Part shown: in pieces, positions 53,637-64,000 of the stretch
How the letters are laid out: every line of letters begins with the position of its first letter
Position numbering within the stretch: the stretch's first letter is position 1
Assembly: GCF_016920785.2 (NCBI RefSeq)
Contig: NW_024609857.1
Coordinates: forward strand, 129,201,094-129,265,093
DNA length: 64,000 nt
Reading direction: 5' to 3'
Origin: Ixodes scapularis
Lineage: Eukaryota; Arthropoda; Arachnida; Ixodida; Ixodidae
Translations under genes and position numbers: made by a program
The notes under the pieces: generated by a model
Told to the model about the DNA's origin: nothing
What the model saw: the letters and a program-made list of their open reading frames with translations, nothing else
Database searches by the model: none

Positions 53637-54748
53637 ATGAGTTTTATGCAGTGGAACTGCAGAGGTCTTTTTAGTAATTTGGACGATGTGAGGTTCTTGT
53701 TACAAAAACATGAACCTTCCGTATTCTGTCTGCAGGAAACATATCTGAAGCCATCTAATATAAATTTTTTTTAAATCGTTTCAGATATACAGGAGGGGAT
53801 CGCGTGACGACCTCTGGCGCTTCTGGGGGAGTTGCAATTATTGTAGACCGTAGTTTACCTGCCTGCGAAGTCTCCCTTAACACTTCTCTGGAGGCCGTCG
53901 CAGTAAGGTTGCTACGAGATCGCCTCATTACCATCTGCTCCATTTACATCCCTCCTTCATCATCCTTGGAACTTTCCCAGCTTGAAGCCTTAGCTGACCA
54001 ACTGCCTGAACCTTTTATTTTAATGCGTGATTTTAATGCACATAACCCGCTCTGGGGTGGTGATCGGACTGACACCCGGGGTTCTGTTGTGGCACGGTTT
54101 TTGTCTCTTAGAGAAGTGTGTGTTTTAAATACTGGAGCACCAACATATTTCAGTTCTCATAACTGCTCTTTCTCTTGTCTTGACCTCACTATTTGTTCAT
54201 CTGCGATTTTTACCGACTTTACTTGGAACGTATTAGATAACCCTTATGGGAGCGACCACTTCCCTGTGTACCTTAATCCGCTAGAAGTTCTACCTAGGCT
54301 TCCTTGTTTTCCTCCTCGTTGGAAGGCCTCTTTAGCAGATTGGGAGCTTTTTAAGTCAAGCTTTCCTTCCTCTTTGGATCTTTCACTAGTGGTCTCTGTG
54401 GACGATGGAAATGCACTAATAACAACAGTAATCCTTGAGGCAGCCCGTTTGTCCATCCCACAGACATCCGGCAACCTGCCGAGACGCCCAAAGCCATGGT
54501 GGGATGATGAGTGCAGAAAATCCCGAAAGCGACAAAACTGTTCTTGGGGAAGGTTTAGAAGGTATCCGACCTCCAGAAATCTCCTGGCATTTAAACAGTG
54601 GCGGGCAAAAGCCCGCTATATCAGAAAACAGGCCAAAAAGAGATCCTTTTGCTCGTATGCATCCTCCATCAATAGTTACACACCGGCCAAGATTGTCTGG
54701 GACAGAGTGGGAAGAATGTAGGACGACTGCCGTTCTTTCTCAATCCCC
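53637..54748 (+). pseudogene. I-clade LINE ORF2 endonuclease domain
   Basis: The start MSFMQWNCRGLFSNLDDVRF and VFCLQETYLKP (53637-53760) are followed by a run of eight T (53765-53772) where the frame shifts. The remainder is open: RYTGGDRVTTSGASGGVAI, ICSIYIPP, PFILMRDFNAHNPLWG, SCLDLTICSS and GSDHFPVYL. The motif normally reads G-D-F-N; here Gly is Arg. TAG at 54719-54721 interrupts before the RT, which continues in the same frame. The domain nicks chromosomal target DNA. Confidence 0.85.
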
Positions 54749-55750
54749 TTGCTTTTAGCTGAGAATGGAGAAGCTTATTCATCGTTATATGAACGAGCCA
54801 ATGCACTGGGTAAGCACTTTGCACAAGTCTCCAGCTCCGAAAATTACACTGCAGAGTTTCTACGGTTTAAGTCGAAATGTGAGAGAACTCCAATTCGTAT
54901 GTCAAATGACTGTACTGAAGAATATAACCGTCCCTTTTCTCTTGTCGAGCTTCGTCGAGCCCTTGCTGCTGCAAAACCCACATCCCCTGGACCTGATTCA
55001 ATTCACCCCACTATGCTTTCCCACCTACCTGATACATTTCTTGTCACTCTCCTTCAGTTTTTTAACATAATCTGGGCGAAAGGGAAATTTCCCAGCTCCT
55101 GGAAACAGGCTGTGGTCGTTCCCATTTTAAAACAAGGAAAGGACAGAAGCAAAGCCACGAGCTACAGGCCAATTTCCCTCACTAGCTGTCTGGGAAAACG
55201 TTTGAACGGCTGGTCAACAGTAGACTCGTCTACGTGCTAGAACGAAAGAAACTTCTAAGTAATTTCCAGTGTGGTTTCCGCACTTCCAGGTCTACTGTTG
55301 ACCATCTGGAGCGCCTCGAGACGACCGTCCGAGAGGCTTTTGTAAATAGGCAATTTTGTCTTTCGGTGTTTTTTTGACCTTAGAAAGGCCTACGACACCG
55401 CCTGGCGCTACGGCATACTTCAGGACCTTATCTCGATGGGCATAAAAGGGAGAATGTTTAACTGCATTTCCGACTTTCTGCAGGATCGTGGCTTTCAGGT
55501 ACGCCTGGGGGCTACGGTCTCTGACCCTTTCCCCCAGGAGAATGGCGTACCGCAGGGCTGTGTCTTGAGCGTCACTTTGTTTATTATAAAAATGAATTCT
55601 CTGTCTCAGGTGATTCCGCCCATGGTCTCCCATTCTGTTTACGTTGATGATGTCCAAGTTTGCTTTTCTTCGTGTAATTTAGCTATCTGTGAGCGCCAAG
55701 TTCAACTGTCGGTGAACAAGATGAGTAGGTGGGCTGATTAGAATGGTTTT
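54749..55750 (+). pseudogene. I-clade LINE ORF2 reverse transcriptase
   Basis: AAAKPTSPGPDSIHPTMLSH opens the RT fingers. SSWKQAVVVPILKQGKDRSK and SYRPISLTSCLGK follow, then a frameshift near 55195. The palm in later frames reads VFFDLRKAYDTAWRYGIL (with another shift in a T-run near 55368), NGVPQGCVLSVTLFIIKMN and the catalytic SVYVDDVQVCF. TAG at 55738-55740 replaces a sense codon just before NGFRFSAEKT. YVDD with a following RNase H fits the I clade. Confidence 0.82.
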
Positions 55751-57240
55751 CGGTTTTCCGCCGAGAAAACCGTGGCGGTCTGTTTCTCTCGAAGGCGGGG
55801 AGTATTTTCTGTTCCATCGCTGTCCATCAAAGGTGCGCCTATTCCTGTTAGGTCAGAACATAAGTTCCTCGGTTTAGTATTTGACAGCAAGCTAACCTTT
55901 GGCTCACATGTGAAGGCTCTAAGAATTAAATGTCAGCGGAAATTAAACATTCTTAAAGTCCTGGCACACCGTTCTTGGGGTTCAGACCGTCTCTGCCTTT
56001 TAAGACTTTATAGGGCATGTGTTCGTTCTGTGCTGGATTATGGCAGCATTGTCTACGGTTCTGCTAAGCCCTCTACGCTTAAGATGTTGGACCCGGTTCA
56101 CAATCAAGGCATTCGACTAGCAATCGGGGCCTTTCGAACATCACCAGTGCTTACCTTGTATGCCGAGTCAAATGAGTGGTCGCTTGATAAACGGAGGTTT
56201 TACCTTAGCGCACAGTACTATCTAAGACTGCGGACTCTCCCTCAACCTCCAAATTTTTCTTTGACTAACGACATAAATTATGAACAGACCTTTCAAAACA
56301 AGCCGTCTGTAACACGTCCCTTTGCGCTCCGCGTGAGGGATGCCGCAGAGAAGTACAGCTTTGATGTATCCTCTCCTGTTATGGAAACTCCACAGAGATT
56401 TGCTCCTTGGGATGATATAGCCGTAACATGCAACCTCTCATTAACAAAGTACAACAAGAGAGTTGTCGACTCCAGTGTTATAAAACAGGAATTCTTCGAG
56501 ATAGCAAGCCGTTACGAGACCGCCAAGAGTTTCTTCACCGATGGGACGAAGGGCATTGATTATGTTGGATGTGCTGTGGTGGGGCAGTCCTTCCAGCGTG
56601 TTAGACGAATTAACCCCGAGGCATCTGTTTTCACTGCTGAGCTTCTAGGGCTGATATTAGCCGTCGAACAAATAATTAAACAAAAGTTTAGGAAATCCGT
56701 AGTATTTTCAGACTCGCTTAGTTGCCTCCTTGTCCTTGACTCAGCAACATCCTGGAACCACCCCCTCATTTCTTTACTCTGTGGTAAAATAATAAAGGCC
56801 CGCAAGCAAAATATTGATATTCAGTTCTGCTGGGTACCCAGTCATATAGGAATACACGGCAATGAGGAGGCTGACCGAGCTGCAAGTACATGTATAAACA
56901 GGTCCATTGAAACCCACGCCATTCCAGCGACTGACTATAGAACTACTCTGCGAAAGAAAAGAAAACGTTCCTGGCAAGTGGAGTGGAGCTCTGACTGTTA
57001 CAATAAGCTCCATAGTGTTAAGCCTACTTTGAGTGAATGGCGCAGTGCCAGACATCGGGAAAGGTTTTACGAAGTTATTCTGTGCCGGCTGCGAATAGGA
57101 CACACACGCCTGACCCACGGGTACCTCCTAAAAAGCGAAGATCCTCCAGTGTGCGATTACTGCTTTGAAACTTTAAGTGTACTCCACATCCTTCTAGTAT
57201 GTCCGCAATTTCATAATGAAGGCTGCACCTACTTCCCAAT
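55741..57240 (+). pseudogene. I-clade LINE ORF2 thumb and RNase H
   Basis: Open frame giving EHKFLGLVFDSKLTFGSHV (thumb), CVRSVLDYGSIVYGSAKPST, and a full RNase H: FFTDGTKGIDYVGCAVV (first Asp), FTAELLGLILAVEQI (Glu), VVFSDSLSCLLVLD (Asp) and CWVPSHIGIHGNEEADRAA (His and Asp). A terminal Cys-rich region (PPVCDYCFETLSVLHILLVC) is followed by the minus-strand insertion at 57241. This is the best-preserved part of the element. Confidence 0.88.
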
Positions 57241-57520
57241 CTTTTTTTTTTTTTCTTTATTTGTTTGGCGGGTTTTTTCCGCCCAGGGTGCAGAGATAAA
57301 GGCGTGAAGCCTGACAAAGTCTCTGCCCCCCCAACAGTTCAACAGTAAACAGTACAATGAATATAATCAGCAAAAAGTATACGCAGTAGAAATTAAAAAA
57401 AAGCACAGTGGAACAGGTATTTTAACATTCAACATTGTGACTCGTAAAAAATAAAAAAAAACGGCACAATCAAACAACCAGCAAAAACATGTTACACAGC
57501 AATCATGATTCGAGGCGTAT
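57241..57520 (-). mobile_element. 5'-truncated retroposon inserted in the I-clade LINE
   Basis: On the minus strand the insert ends in an A-tract (T13 at 57242-57254 on the plus strand), preceded by AAATAAAGAAAA. It interrupts the LINE after CPQFHNEGCTYFP; the LINE resumes near 57525 with PFHLALLLGDEPPVPHTQVF. No coding capacity or exact 5' boundary is visible. Confidence 0.6.
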
Positions 57521-57524
57521 AAGA

Positions 57525-57755
57525 GAGCATATTCCGTTCCACCTGGCACTTTTGCTCGGAGACGAGCCTCCTGTCCCACATACACAAGTGTTCAACTTCT
57601 TGAAAAATATTGGTGTTTTAAACCGCCTTTAGCAGATTTTAGTAAAGTGAAATTTAGCAATGTATAATTTAGCCGCTGAGTCTTGTGATATTTACTCACC
57701 ATGTGTTTGGCGCACTATGGCCCGAGTTGCTGCTGCGCCAAAAGAAACCCAAATT
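57525..57755 (+). pseudogene. I-clade LINE ORF2 end and 3' untranslated region
   Basis: FNFLKNIGVLNRL and the stop TAG near 57630 finish ORF2. The 3' region ends CCATGTGTTTGGCGCACTAT, GGCCCGAGTTGCTGCTGCGCC and an ATTCATTC simple repeat (57751-57768), the probable tail. Confidence 0.7.
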
Positions 57756-57769
57756 CATTCATTCATTCG

Positions 57770-58062
57770 CGGGCGTCGAAGTCGGCGCGACAGCAGAGTC
57801 GAACACTTGGGCGAAACTGACTCCGGCTTGCCACGCGGAGCCCCTTTGTGCACGCGTGGGCTTTTGGAGCATTCGGCGTAGAAGGTTCGGCGCGTAGAAC
57901 ATTCTAACCTCGAATCAGCCCCCAAGACGGTTCTCGAATTTACCAGAACATAACATTACAGCGTCAACAAAAATGTGTAGCCGCGGCCAGGAATCGAACC
58001 CTGGCCTTCTGCGTAGAGGGCAAGCGCGATAACCGTTAGGACACGGGCGCGCTGCCTACTTG
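57770..58062 (-). mobile_element. tRNA-derived SINE
   Basis: Minus strand: A box TGTCCTAACGG (58033-58043), perfect B box GGTTCGATTCC (57990-58000) and a T-arm CCAGG/CCTGG. The 7-base acceptor arms pair poorly (about four of seven), so it is not a good functional tRNA gene. The body matches 30186-30385 in reverse orientation. RNA polymerase III would start just upstream of the A box. Confidence 0.65.
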
Positions 58063-61000
58063 GTCAGCTGCGCTTGCGACAATATGAGATAAGGAATACA
58101 AGGTGGTGAGGAATGTAATTAAAATATGCTAGCAAACACTTTCGTTCAAATATATTCGCAATGTACCAAATTACTACCAGAAGTATTTGAAATACAGTAT
58201 TTTGCAGTCGCGCATTTAAGGTAGGCACAGGCCAGGCACAGACACAGCAGTTTACACACCCCGGCCCCTGAGACAGTTTTATGGAAAGGTCGTTAATGCA
58301 AAACAATGGTGCATAGCCATCTGCTTCGATCTCATCATGGCTTCAAGTTCCCGAGAACTGTTTCTGGTGCCTGGGCCGGCTTTGCTAGAAATAGGGGAGG
58401 GGGACTCCCTTGGTGGATTTGGAGCGCTTTTCGAGCACCTTTGTGTTCGTATCTTCTTGCGCGTCCGAGCGCGCGCTAGCATTTTCCGCACTAAAGACGC
58501 GAGCATGGAGCGATATTGAATCGTTTCAAACCCACAGAGGAATTCCCCATAATGTGTGTAAAAGCCTCCTCTATTGGCGACGTGAGCGATCGAAAGCGTC
58601 GCTATGGTTGGCCCATCCTAATTGGCCAAATGCTGACTGTGGCGTCAGCAAAGGATGTCTCATCGACGGAAATAAGAGGAATGTGAGAATTTCAACTTTG
58701 ACGATGTTGGCAATGTTGCTTTGAGAGCGCTATGATCTCAGGCTTCCACCATGCCCATTACAAACACCATCGAACTTGTTGTTCACAAGCTAATGACGTC
58801 ACGAAAGGTAACCAAACGAGGGCGCCACCGAAACATCTCGCCACTAATACTCACAAAGCCTGCACTGTTAGCAAAAATAACACGCCCAGACGTGTAAACC
58901 GTTGTCCCATAGCGGACACGTCGAAACGTGTTCGTTTTACACGAGGCCATCTGTGTTTTTCGTCTACACATGGGGTGCTGTGTAAACTTAACACGCTACA
59001 CCGTGTCTGCCTTCCGCAAAAAACGTTTCGAGCGTGTTCCTTATGAAACATGGCGGCGAGCGGCCGAGAACAGGCGAGAGACGAGCCCAGCGAGCCGCGC
59101 GCCTTTCAGCCGAATTGAAAGCACACAGGGCGCGTTAGTTCTCGTTCGATGTATTTTATACACAGTAAAGTCTCCAAGCGGCGGACGTAGCTACTTGCAA
59201 AGGTACGTACGTGCGTTGTCGGCGGTCGGCGGCGTCGGTAGCTTCAACAAGCCGCTAAACAAAAAAAAAAAAAAAAAAAAAAAAACGAATGCCGAACTTA
59301 CATGGATAAATAACTTGAGCAAACTATTTAGAATCGGGCGGTAACTTGCGCCACCTATCGAGATTTCTAGCAGCCTGTTTTTTAAAAAAAGACGAGTCTG
59401 TTAACACTGCGAACTACCACGACTGCACAGCAACCCTACATACAACGCAGGCAACACATCACACAGCTACACAGCACCGACATGTACACAAACACAACAA
59501 CCGACACTACGCCCGACACTTCCCACTCGATTTCCATTTCTCCCCGCGGCGCATATAAGCTTGACATGTGCGCGTGAGCTCTTTGGTCGCTGACCATTAC
59601 AGATTTATTGAAGAATACACAAAACACGGCGCAATGGACAGCCGTGTGTTAGAACTGTTTGCATTTAAAAAGTATGAAGGCAAAATCTATAATGTTAGTC
59701 CGTTGCAATAAATAACGATATGTTAACAATAAATCTTAAACCGGTCATGAAAAAGTTCAAACTTTTGTTATTTTCTTGCTTGACCAGTGTTATGAGCAGT
59801 CCGACTAGCTTGAATCAGATAGGAAAACAAATTATTGGGATTTTGTCATTACTTATACAATAATAAATGAAAATGATCCTTGCGCAAAGCATTTTTTATA
59901 TACTTTTGTGAAGGACATCCGGACATCCGCCCAACACTTCACTTCCGCTAGTTGCAGCAGTTGCAGTACGGGAGCAGACGCCTTCACTTTTGGGGCGTTT
60001 TGATGCAGTCAATGCAGTTTGTTGTCGTATGTCGTGTCGGTGTCGAGATGAGCGGTGGGGCTTGGGAGTTTGTGACCGGTGTTATTCGTGAACACTGGCG
60101 TGGGGCGCTGATGCGTCTTCTTTTTTTTTATACTGCCACCACCCTGAGCTTTGAAGATACACGGGCCCGTAGCAGTGCATTATGCTGAATCGCGAGCTCC
60201 TTCTATGTTGACGTCGCTTTCCTGGTACCACTTGTGGATACTGCAACGTTTAAACAGTGTGCACCGTCTCGCCTACATCCCCGGTGACGTACTCGACCTG
60301 TTGAAACTTATTGCTTCCGTCATTTTAGAGTACGCAAGGCAGTTATCTCGTTGGTCTGGTTTCGGTTATAAAAGCAAGGCAAAACGCTCGTAGTTCCCGC
60401 CCTCAGTACACGTTGGACATCTTCCACACTTTGACACCGGATAACTGAATGAACGAGGATTTACATTCACTTCCGAGGTTACTCTCGCCGCTTCCTCACC
60501 GTTGAGCAGCAGGATGAGCTTTCGACAAGCCGCGCATGAAAGGCTTGAGCATCAACAGCCCAAGCGCACTCGGTGCCGATGCGGGCGACGCGGGTTTCTG
60601 TCAACCGGGAGGCCAGCACAAACCGTGACCATTCCAGCTCTTCGTCATGACACGGTGTTGCAGAGAGCAGGGTAAAATACAGCTACACAGATCACCGAAG
60701 CAAACGACTGCTATCTTAAATCTTGGCTTGTGATTGCGCCTTTGTAGTAGATCATCTTATTCGTTTTGCTGGAGAGACGCAAACGACGGGCATAACAAAA
60801 TCGCTTGCATATTCCGCATATCTCACAAAAGCATTTACCCTGTCACCTTGCGAAAAGCGCGAAACAAGGAGTCCGCACCGTCCTAAGCTTCCCGTTTTTT
60901 ACCTGCTTTAGAGCAGTTTGTACCTGCTAGTAGATATGCCTACTGAAACTGAAACAGGGCAGTGCGAGAGAGAAAGAGACAAAGTTGGGAAAGCTTGCTC

Positions 61001-62110
61001 GCTCTCCAATTTCTCAACTCTCAAGTGATTGTACCATAATACATGCACCAACGCGTCTTCCAAAATAAAGAAAGAGCACTACGTTCACAACATAAAAAAT
61101 GGTCTCAGTACATGCATCTGTGGGCAGGTAGGAAACCTTGCCCTAATTTATTCACGCCGCATGATTGGCGCAACAAACTCGTTGCAGGACCGAATCATCT
61201 ACTCGAGCGGTGTGCGTCGCTATGCAAACGCAGTCCAACACGAAGCATAAAAAACGGCAGATTTAAGACAACAATCCGGAGTCCATTATTCAATTAAAAC
61301 AACGTAATTTTGTTGAAAACGCCCGCTGCTTCTTACTCACGGTATGCGTCGGGATACTTCCACAGTTTGAAACGGAACGAAGGAAGATTTACTTTTAAAA
61401 ACGCTCGCTGCGTCCTCCCGGGCCAGCTGGACCGGATCAGCTGACGACGACGGGACTGTACCCGTTGAACCTCCACCACGCAACAAACAATTTGCGCTCC
61501 GTGTTAAAAGCGTGGTTCAAACAGACCCGGAATACAAAGCACCGCACCACACACGACGAATGTTTCAGCTCTTTTTCGCATCGCCGGGTTGCACCAAACA
61601 GAACGAGATCGCCGAAGTCAACGCCGCGCTGTCGTGAACCTTGGCTTGTGGTTGCGAACTCGTGGACCCTGTGACTCCCTTCGCTTTCAAAGCACACACG
61701 ACGATTACGAATGCTACTTTCCGTCTTCCAGGAACATCACAGGGGCACTTCTCCGGTCACGTCTTCACTATGTGCTCGCAAACTCCGAAGCTCTATGCGA
61801 AGCTTCTCGCGTCCCGTCAAACCAAAACAGTAGCGGCGCCATGCGCGCTTGCCAGATTTTCTCCGGTCAAACAAAAACAACGAAAGCCAACCGGCGCTTG
61901 CTTCCAGCGTACATCGGCGTTGCGCTTGCGCCGTGGCCAGATCGCTTGCAGTTGAAGGTTGAAGCAAAAACGAAACCAACTGCAATGTCACGTGTTCACA
62001 TCGAGGACACGCTTTTTATATCCATTTTAACTGTTTGGAACGAATAATTAGACCCATAACTTTATTTGTGGTGTCTAAGAAACTGTTATCAGGACCCCTA
62101 AACTAAATAC
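58063..62110. other. No gene supported; mixed unique and repeat DNA
   Basis: Several ATGGCGGC-type starts occur (for example ATG 59050, 22 residues). An A-tract lies at 59261-59285. Words like CACTGTTAGCAA at 58863 recur in reverse at 62516, suggesting degraded MITE ends. Frames around 60000-60390 and 61430-62050 have no recognisable domain. Host exons may be present but cannot be told from chance here. Confidence 0.35.
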
Positions 62111-62114
62111 AAAC

Positions 62115-62170
62115 ATGGGCGACATGAGCGAAGCCGCATTGCCATCGACCAGAAAATGGCGGCGAGCACG
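62115..62170 (+). CDS. Candidate first coding exon, unassigned
   Basis: ATG 62115 opens MGDMSEAALPSTRKWRRAR, which runs to a consensus-like splice donor CG|GTAAGC at 62170/62171. Unspliced, it would stop at that TAA. AAAATGGCGGC at 62153-62163 is identical to the YY1-like word at 761-771. The sequence is CG-rich. No family is recognised, and no second exon could be assigned within the window. Confidence 0.25.
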
Positions 62171-63470
62171 GTAAGCGCGGGTTTCGCCAACGTCCTGCGA
62201 CATGGCGCAATTGCTTTTGGTGCATATCTGTCTCCGAGACATGTTTCTTTCCGCGGCATTTGTCTCGACGGTCCTTTCTAAGTGTGTCCCCAAGCATTCC
62301 GGTGCTTCGATAGCCGGCAATGCCGCGGTCGTCGCCGGGGGCGATGCGTGTTATCGAGGTCGGCTACACGGTTATGCGTGTATGACCGAACCAAAACACG
62401 TTTTTTACAACCTCGCATGATTTCTGAACGAATTATCCGTTACTCATCGTGTAAATTTATGGTAATTTGTGTAAATAGCGTGTTTTTCACCCCAAATATT
62501 CGCCAAATACACGGGACTTGCTAACAGTGTGGCAGTTCGACGACGGAGCCAAAGATTGCCCGGTCGCAGATTTGGAGCGCGAGGATCTGGAAGCACAGAG
62601 CAATTCTGGTATTCAGCGCACAGTCTGCTTGCAATGGCGAGGACCCAAAACATGGTTTTCAAACCCGACGAGAAAAGAAGCGGTAGCTCGAGGAACGCGA
62701 GGAGCACGAGCAGACATTCCATTGCTCGGGAGAAGTGTGTTTCGGCGTCTCGCCACAGCGGAGCGCCCGTCACGTGGCTCTCCTCTCATCCATTGTCTGC
62801 CCTCTACCTTTTCACTTGCGGCCGCGTCTCATGGTGATCTGGCACGCTTTGTCAGTATAGAGGAGGTTATGTGTGTGTGGAAGAAAGCACTGCCAAAGCT
62901 AGCGCACGAGCGGACTGGCACGCGAAGTCGAATCTCAAGCGCTCGCAGCCCATGGCTTGGCAGGCTTTCTTTCGGCCTTAGCTAGAACGCTGTTTCTTAG
63001 CAAGCCGGCTCTGGTCCGTTTCCTACGGACACCTCCCGCTAATGGCCGTCTCGGGTCGTCCGATCAGCTAGGTTGTTGTTCCAGTTCGTTTGCGCAACGC
63101 CTTGTCACGGGACGGGAGCCCGCCAACCTGAGCAGCGTGCCTCGGCCCAAGGCAAACGCGCGTCAAGGAAGCGACTGACGGGCGAAATGACAGGGGCGCG
63201 CGCACACTATCAAGAGACCACGCCTCCTTGGCGGCATCCCGAGGCCCGAAGGACGCCGCGATGACCGCTCTTCTTCTTCGACGTGGATACCGATAGAACG
63301 CCGGGGCAATCCCGCAAGTCACCTTTCCTCGTGTTTGTGGCGTCATTTCGCCATGTGCGCGTGTTTACACGCCTCCGGATCGATCCGGGCATCTTTAGGG
63401 CGAGCTACACTCCGTTTACAACTAGACGGAAAGTGCAGTGAAAGCTACGCGCGCGTCGAACCAGTCGCGC
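62171..63470. other. CG-rich sequence, no gene supported
   Basis: Overlapping frames of 70-155 residues on both strands (for example 62518-62985) show no domain and are probably composition effects. 62420-62530 carries short GTGTAAAT-type repeats. It may be an intron or upstream sequence of an unseen gene. Confidence 0.35.
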
Positions 63471-63474
63471 GTCT

Positions 63475-63570
63475 ATCTTTCGTCACGTGCTGACTTTCCC
63501 GCCCATACCCACGCGCAGAGAGTGGGGTCACGTGCCGAAAGGGGGGCGTCTGATTGGTCCAGCGAGGCCG
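63475..63570. promoter_or_regulatory. Candidate promoter: two E-boxes and a CCAAT box
   Basis: CACGTG occurs at 63484-63489 and 63529-63534, both in the context TCACGTGC. ATTGG (reverse CCAAT) is at 63553-63557. The surroundings are CG-rich. The spacing of paired E-boxes and a CCAAT box is promoter-like; direction is unknown. Confidence 0.3.
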
Positions 63571-63957
63571 TAGCTTCCACCTCGCTCTCACCTTGGGGGT
63601 GAATGGAGTTGTAGGGCTGTCCCCTTGGAAAGCCGCTGCTCAAGGTCGCGTCGGATGACGGCCGCGGACTTCCTCTCAGCTCTGCTGCTAACAAGGGTCG
63701 TTTGAGGACTTCGAGAATTTATTGATGGGTTTGCGCGCCTGTGTGTTACATTCAAGGCCTATGCACGCGATACCTCGAAGCCCCTTTATCCGGGTGGCTA
63801 CTTGTGGTAGAATTCCTTTTTTTAAAAAGGAATATGCAGAATTCAGATTTTGGGAGTAAGCAAATCGGCAGAAAAGTGCGCCAATAAGCGAACCAATTTA
63901 TGGGGTTCATAATAAAACATTGGGTTTACCTTCTTTTTTTCTTTTTTTTTTTTTCTT

Positions 63958-64000
63958 CTTAGTGGCTGAGTGGGTTAGACTTAGCAGACACCAGCTCGGA
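63958..64000 (+). mobile_element. Start of a tRNA-derived SINE or tRNA-like gene, cut by the window end
   Basis: TGGCTGAGTGG at 63963-63973 matches the polymerase III A-box consensus exactly, followed by GTTAGAC. The B box would lie beyond 64000. A T-rich run precedes it, and 63570-63957 holds nothing else recognisable. Confidence 0.4.

Noticed and set aside
57976..58062. Functional tRNA gene
   Set aside because: The acceptor stem pairs poorly and the body continues as a repeated SINE seen elsewhere in the window.
58863..62530. One large element bounded by CACTGTTAGCAA and its reverse
   Set aside because: Only a short word matches; the sequence just inside the two ends does not pair and no duplication is visible.
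62518..62985. 155-residue plus-strand frame as a host gene
   Set aside because: No recognisable domain, overlapping frames of similar length on both strands, and CG-rich composition.

Overview
This window looks like a piece of a large, repeat-rich animal genome, most probably an ixodid tick. The signs are the particular mix of elements (BEL/Pao and Ty3/gypsy LTR elements, L1/Tx1-like, I-like and CR1/Jockey-like LINEs, hAT-like, Tc1-like and TTAA-target DNA elements, tRNA-derived SINEs) and a motif resembling a widespread tick repeat (near 6400 and 33490). The organism call is inference from family content; no host gene identifies it. There is one 100-base assembly gap (5615-5714). I see no complete host protein-coding gene. 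Nearly all long reading frames belong to mobile elements, most of them broken.

Layout. 1-2650: a CpG-rich, promoter-like stretch with NRF1-like and YY1-like motifs, then a decayed LINE ORF1 on the minus strand. 2650-5600: a LINE reverse-transcriptase scrap and two terminal-inverted-repeat elements. 6060-9992: the right part of a TTAA-target DNA element (copy A), itself carrying two hAT-like MITEs with 8-bp target duplications. 9997-30185: one L1/Tx1-like LINE cut into pieces. It is interrupted by a 12.6-kb TTAA-target element (copy B, 14060-26645), which holds a solo LTR, foldback elements and a BEL/Pao retrotransposon (16328-23129). It is interrupted again by a hAT-like element (26950-29925) that carries a minus-strand LINE. 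31316-41868: a Tc1-like transposase pseudogene split into two halves by a foldback-type element (32016-41450, 9-bp target duplication). That element contains a second copy of the same family (32474-38697, its own 9-bp duplication), which contains a CR1/Jockey-like LINE (33880-37137). 43760-51545: a minus-strand LINE end and older LTR relics, one of them split by a nearly intact Ty3/gypsy element (44692-50550). 51546-57755: an I-clade LINE with RNase H, broken by frameshifts and stops. 57756-64000: mostly unassigned sequence with a tRNA-like SINE, two promoter-like patches, a candidate first exon and the start of another tRNA-like element at the very end.

The most informative parts are the insertion junctions. 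At four nested sites, removing the inserted element and one target duplication rejoins the interrupted sequence (two LINE junctions in frame, one transposase, one older LTR), which fixes the boundaries independently of homology. The Ty3/gypsy element is the only one that looks recently active: its LTRs differ at about one position, its frames are open, and the gag stop is immediately preceded by a GGGAAAC heptamer followed by a possible pseudoknot, a good candidate for programmed -1 frameshifting. The foldback pair, with terminal arrays built of a 17-bp unit in both orientations, is the least conventional system here.
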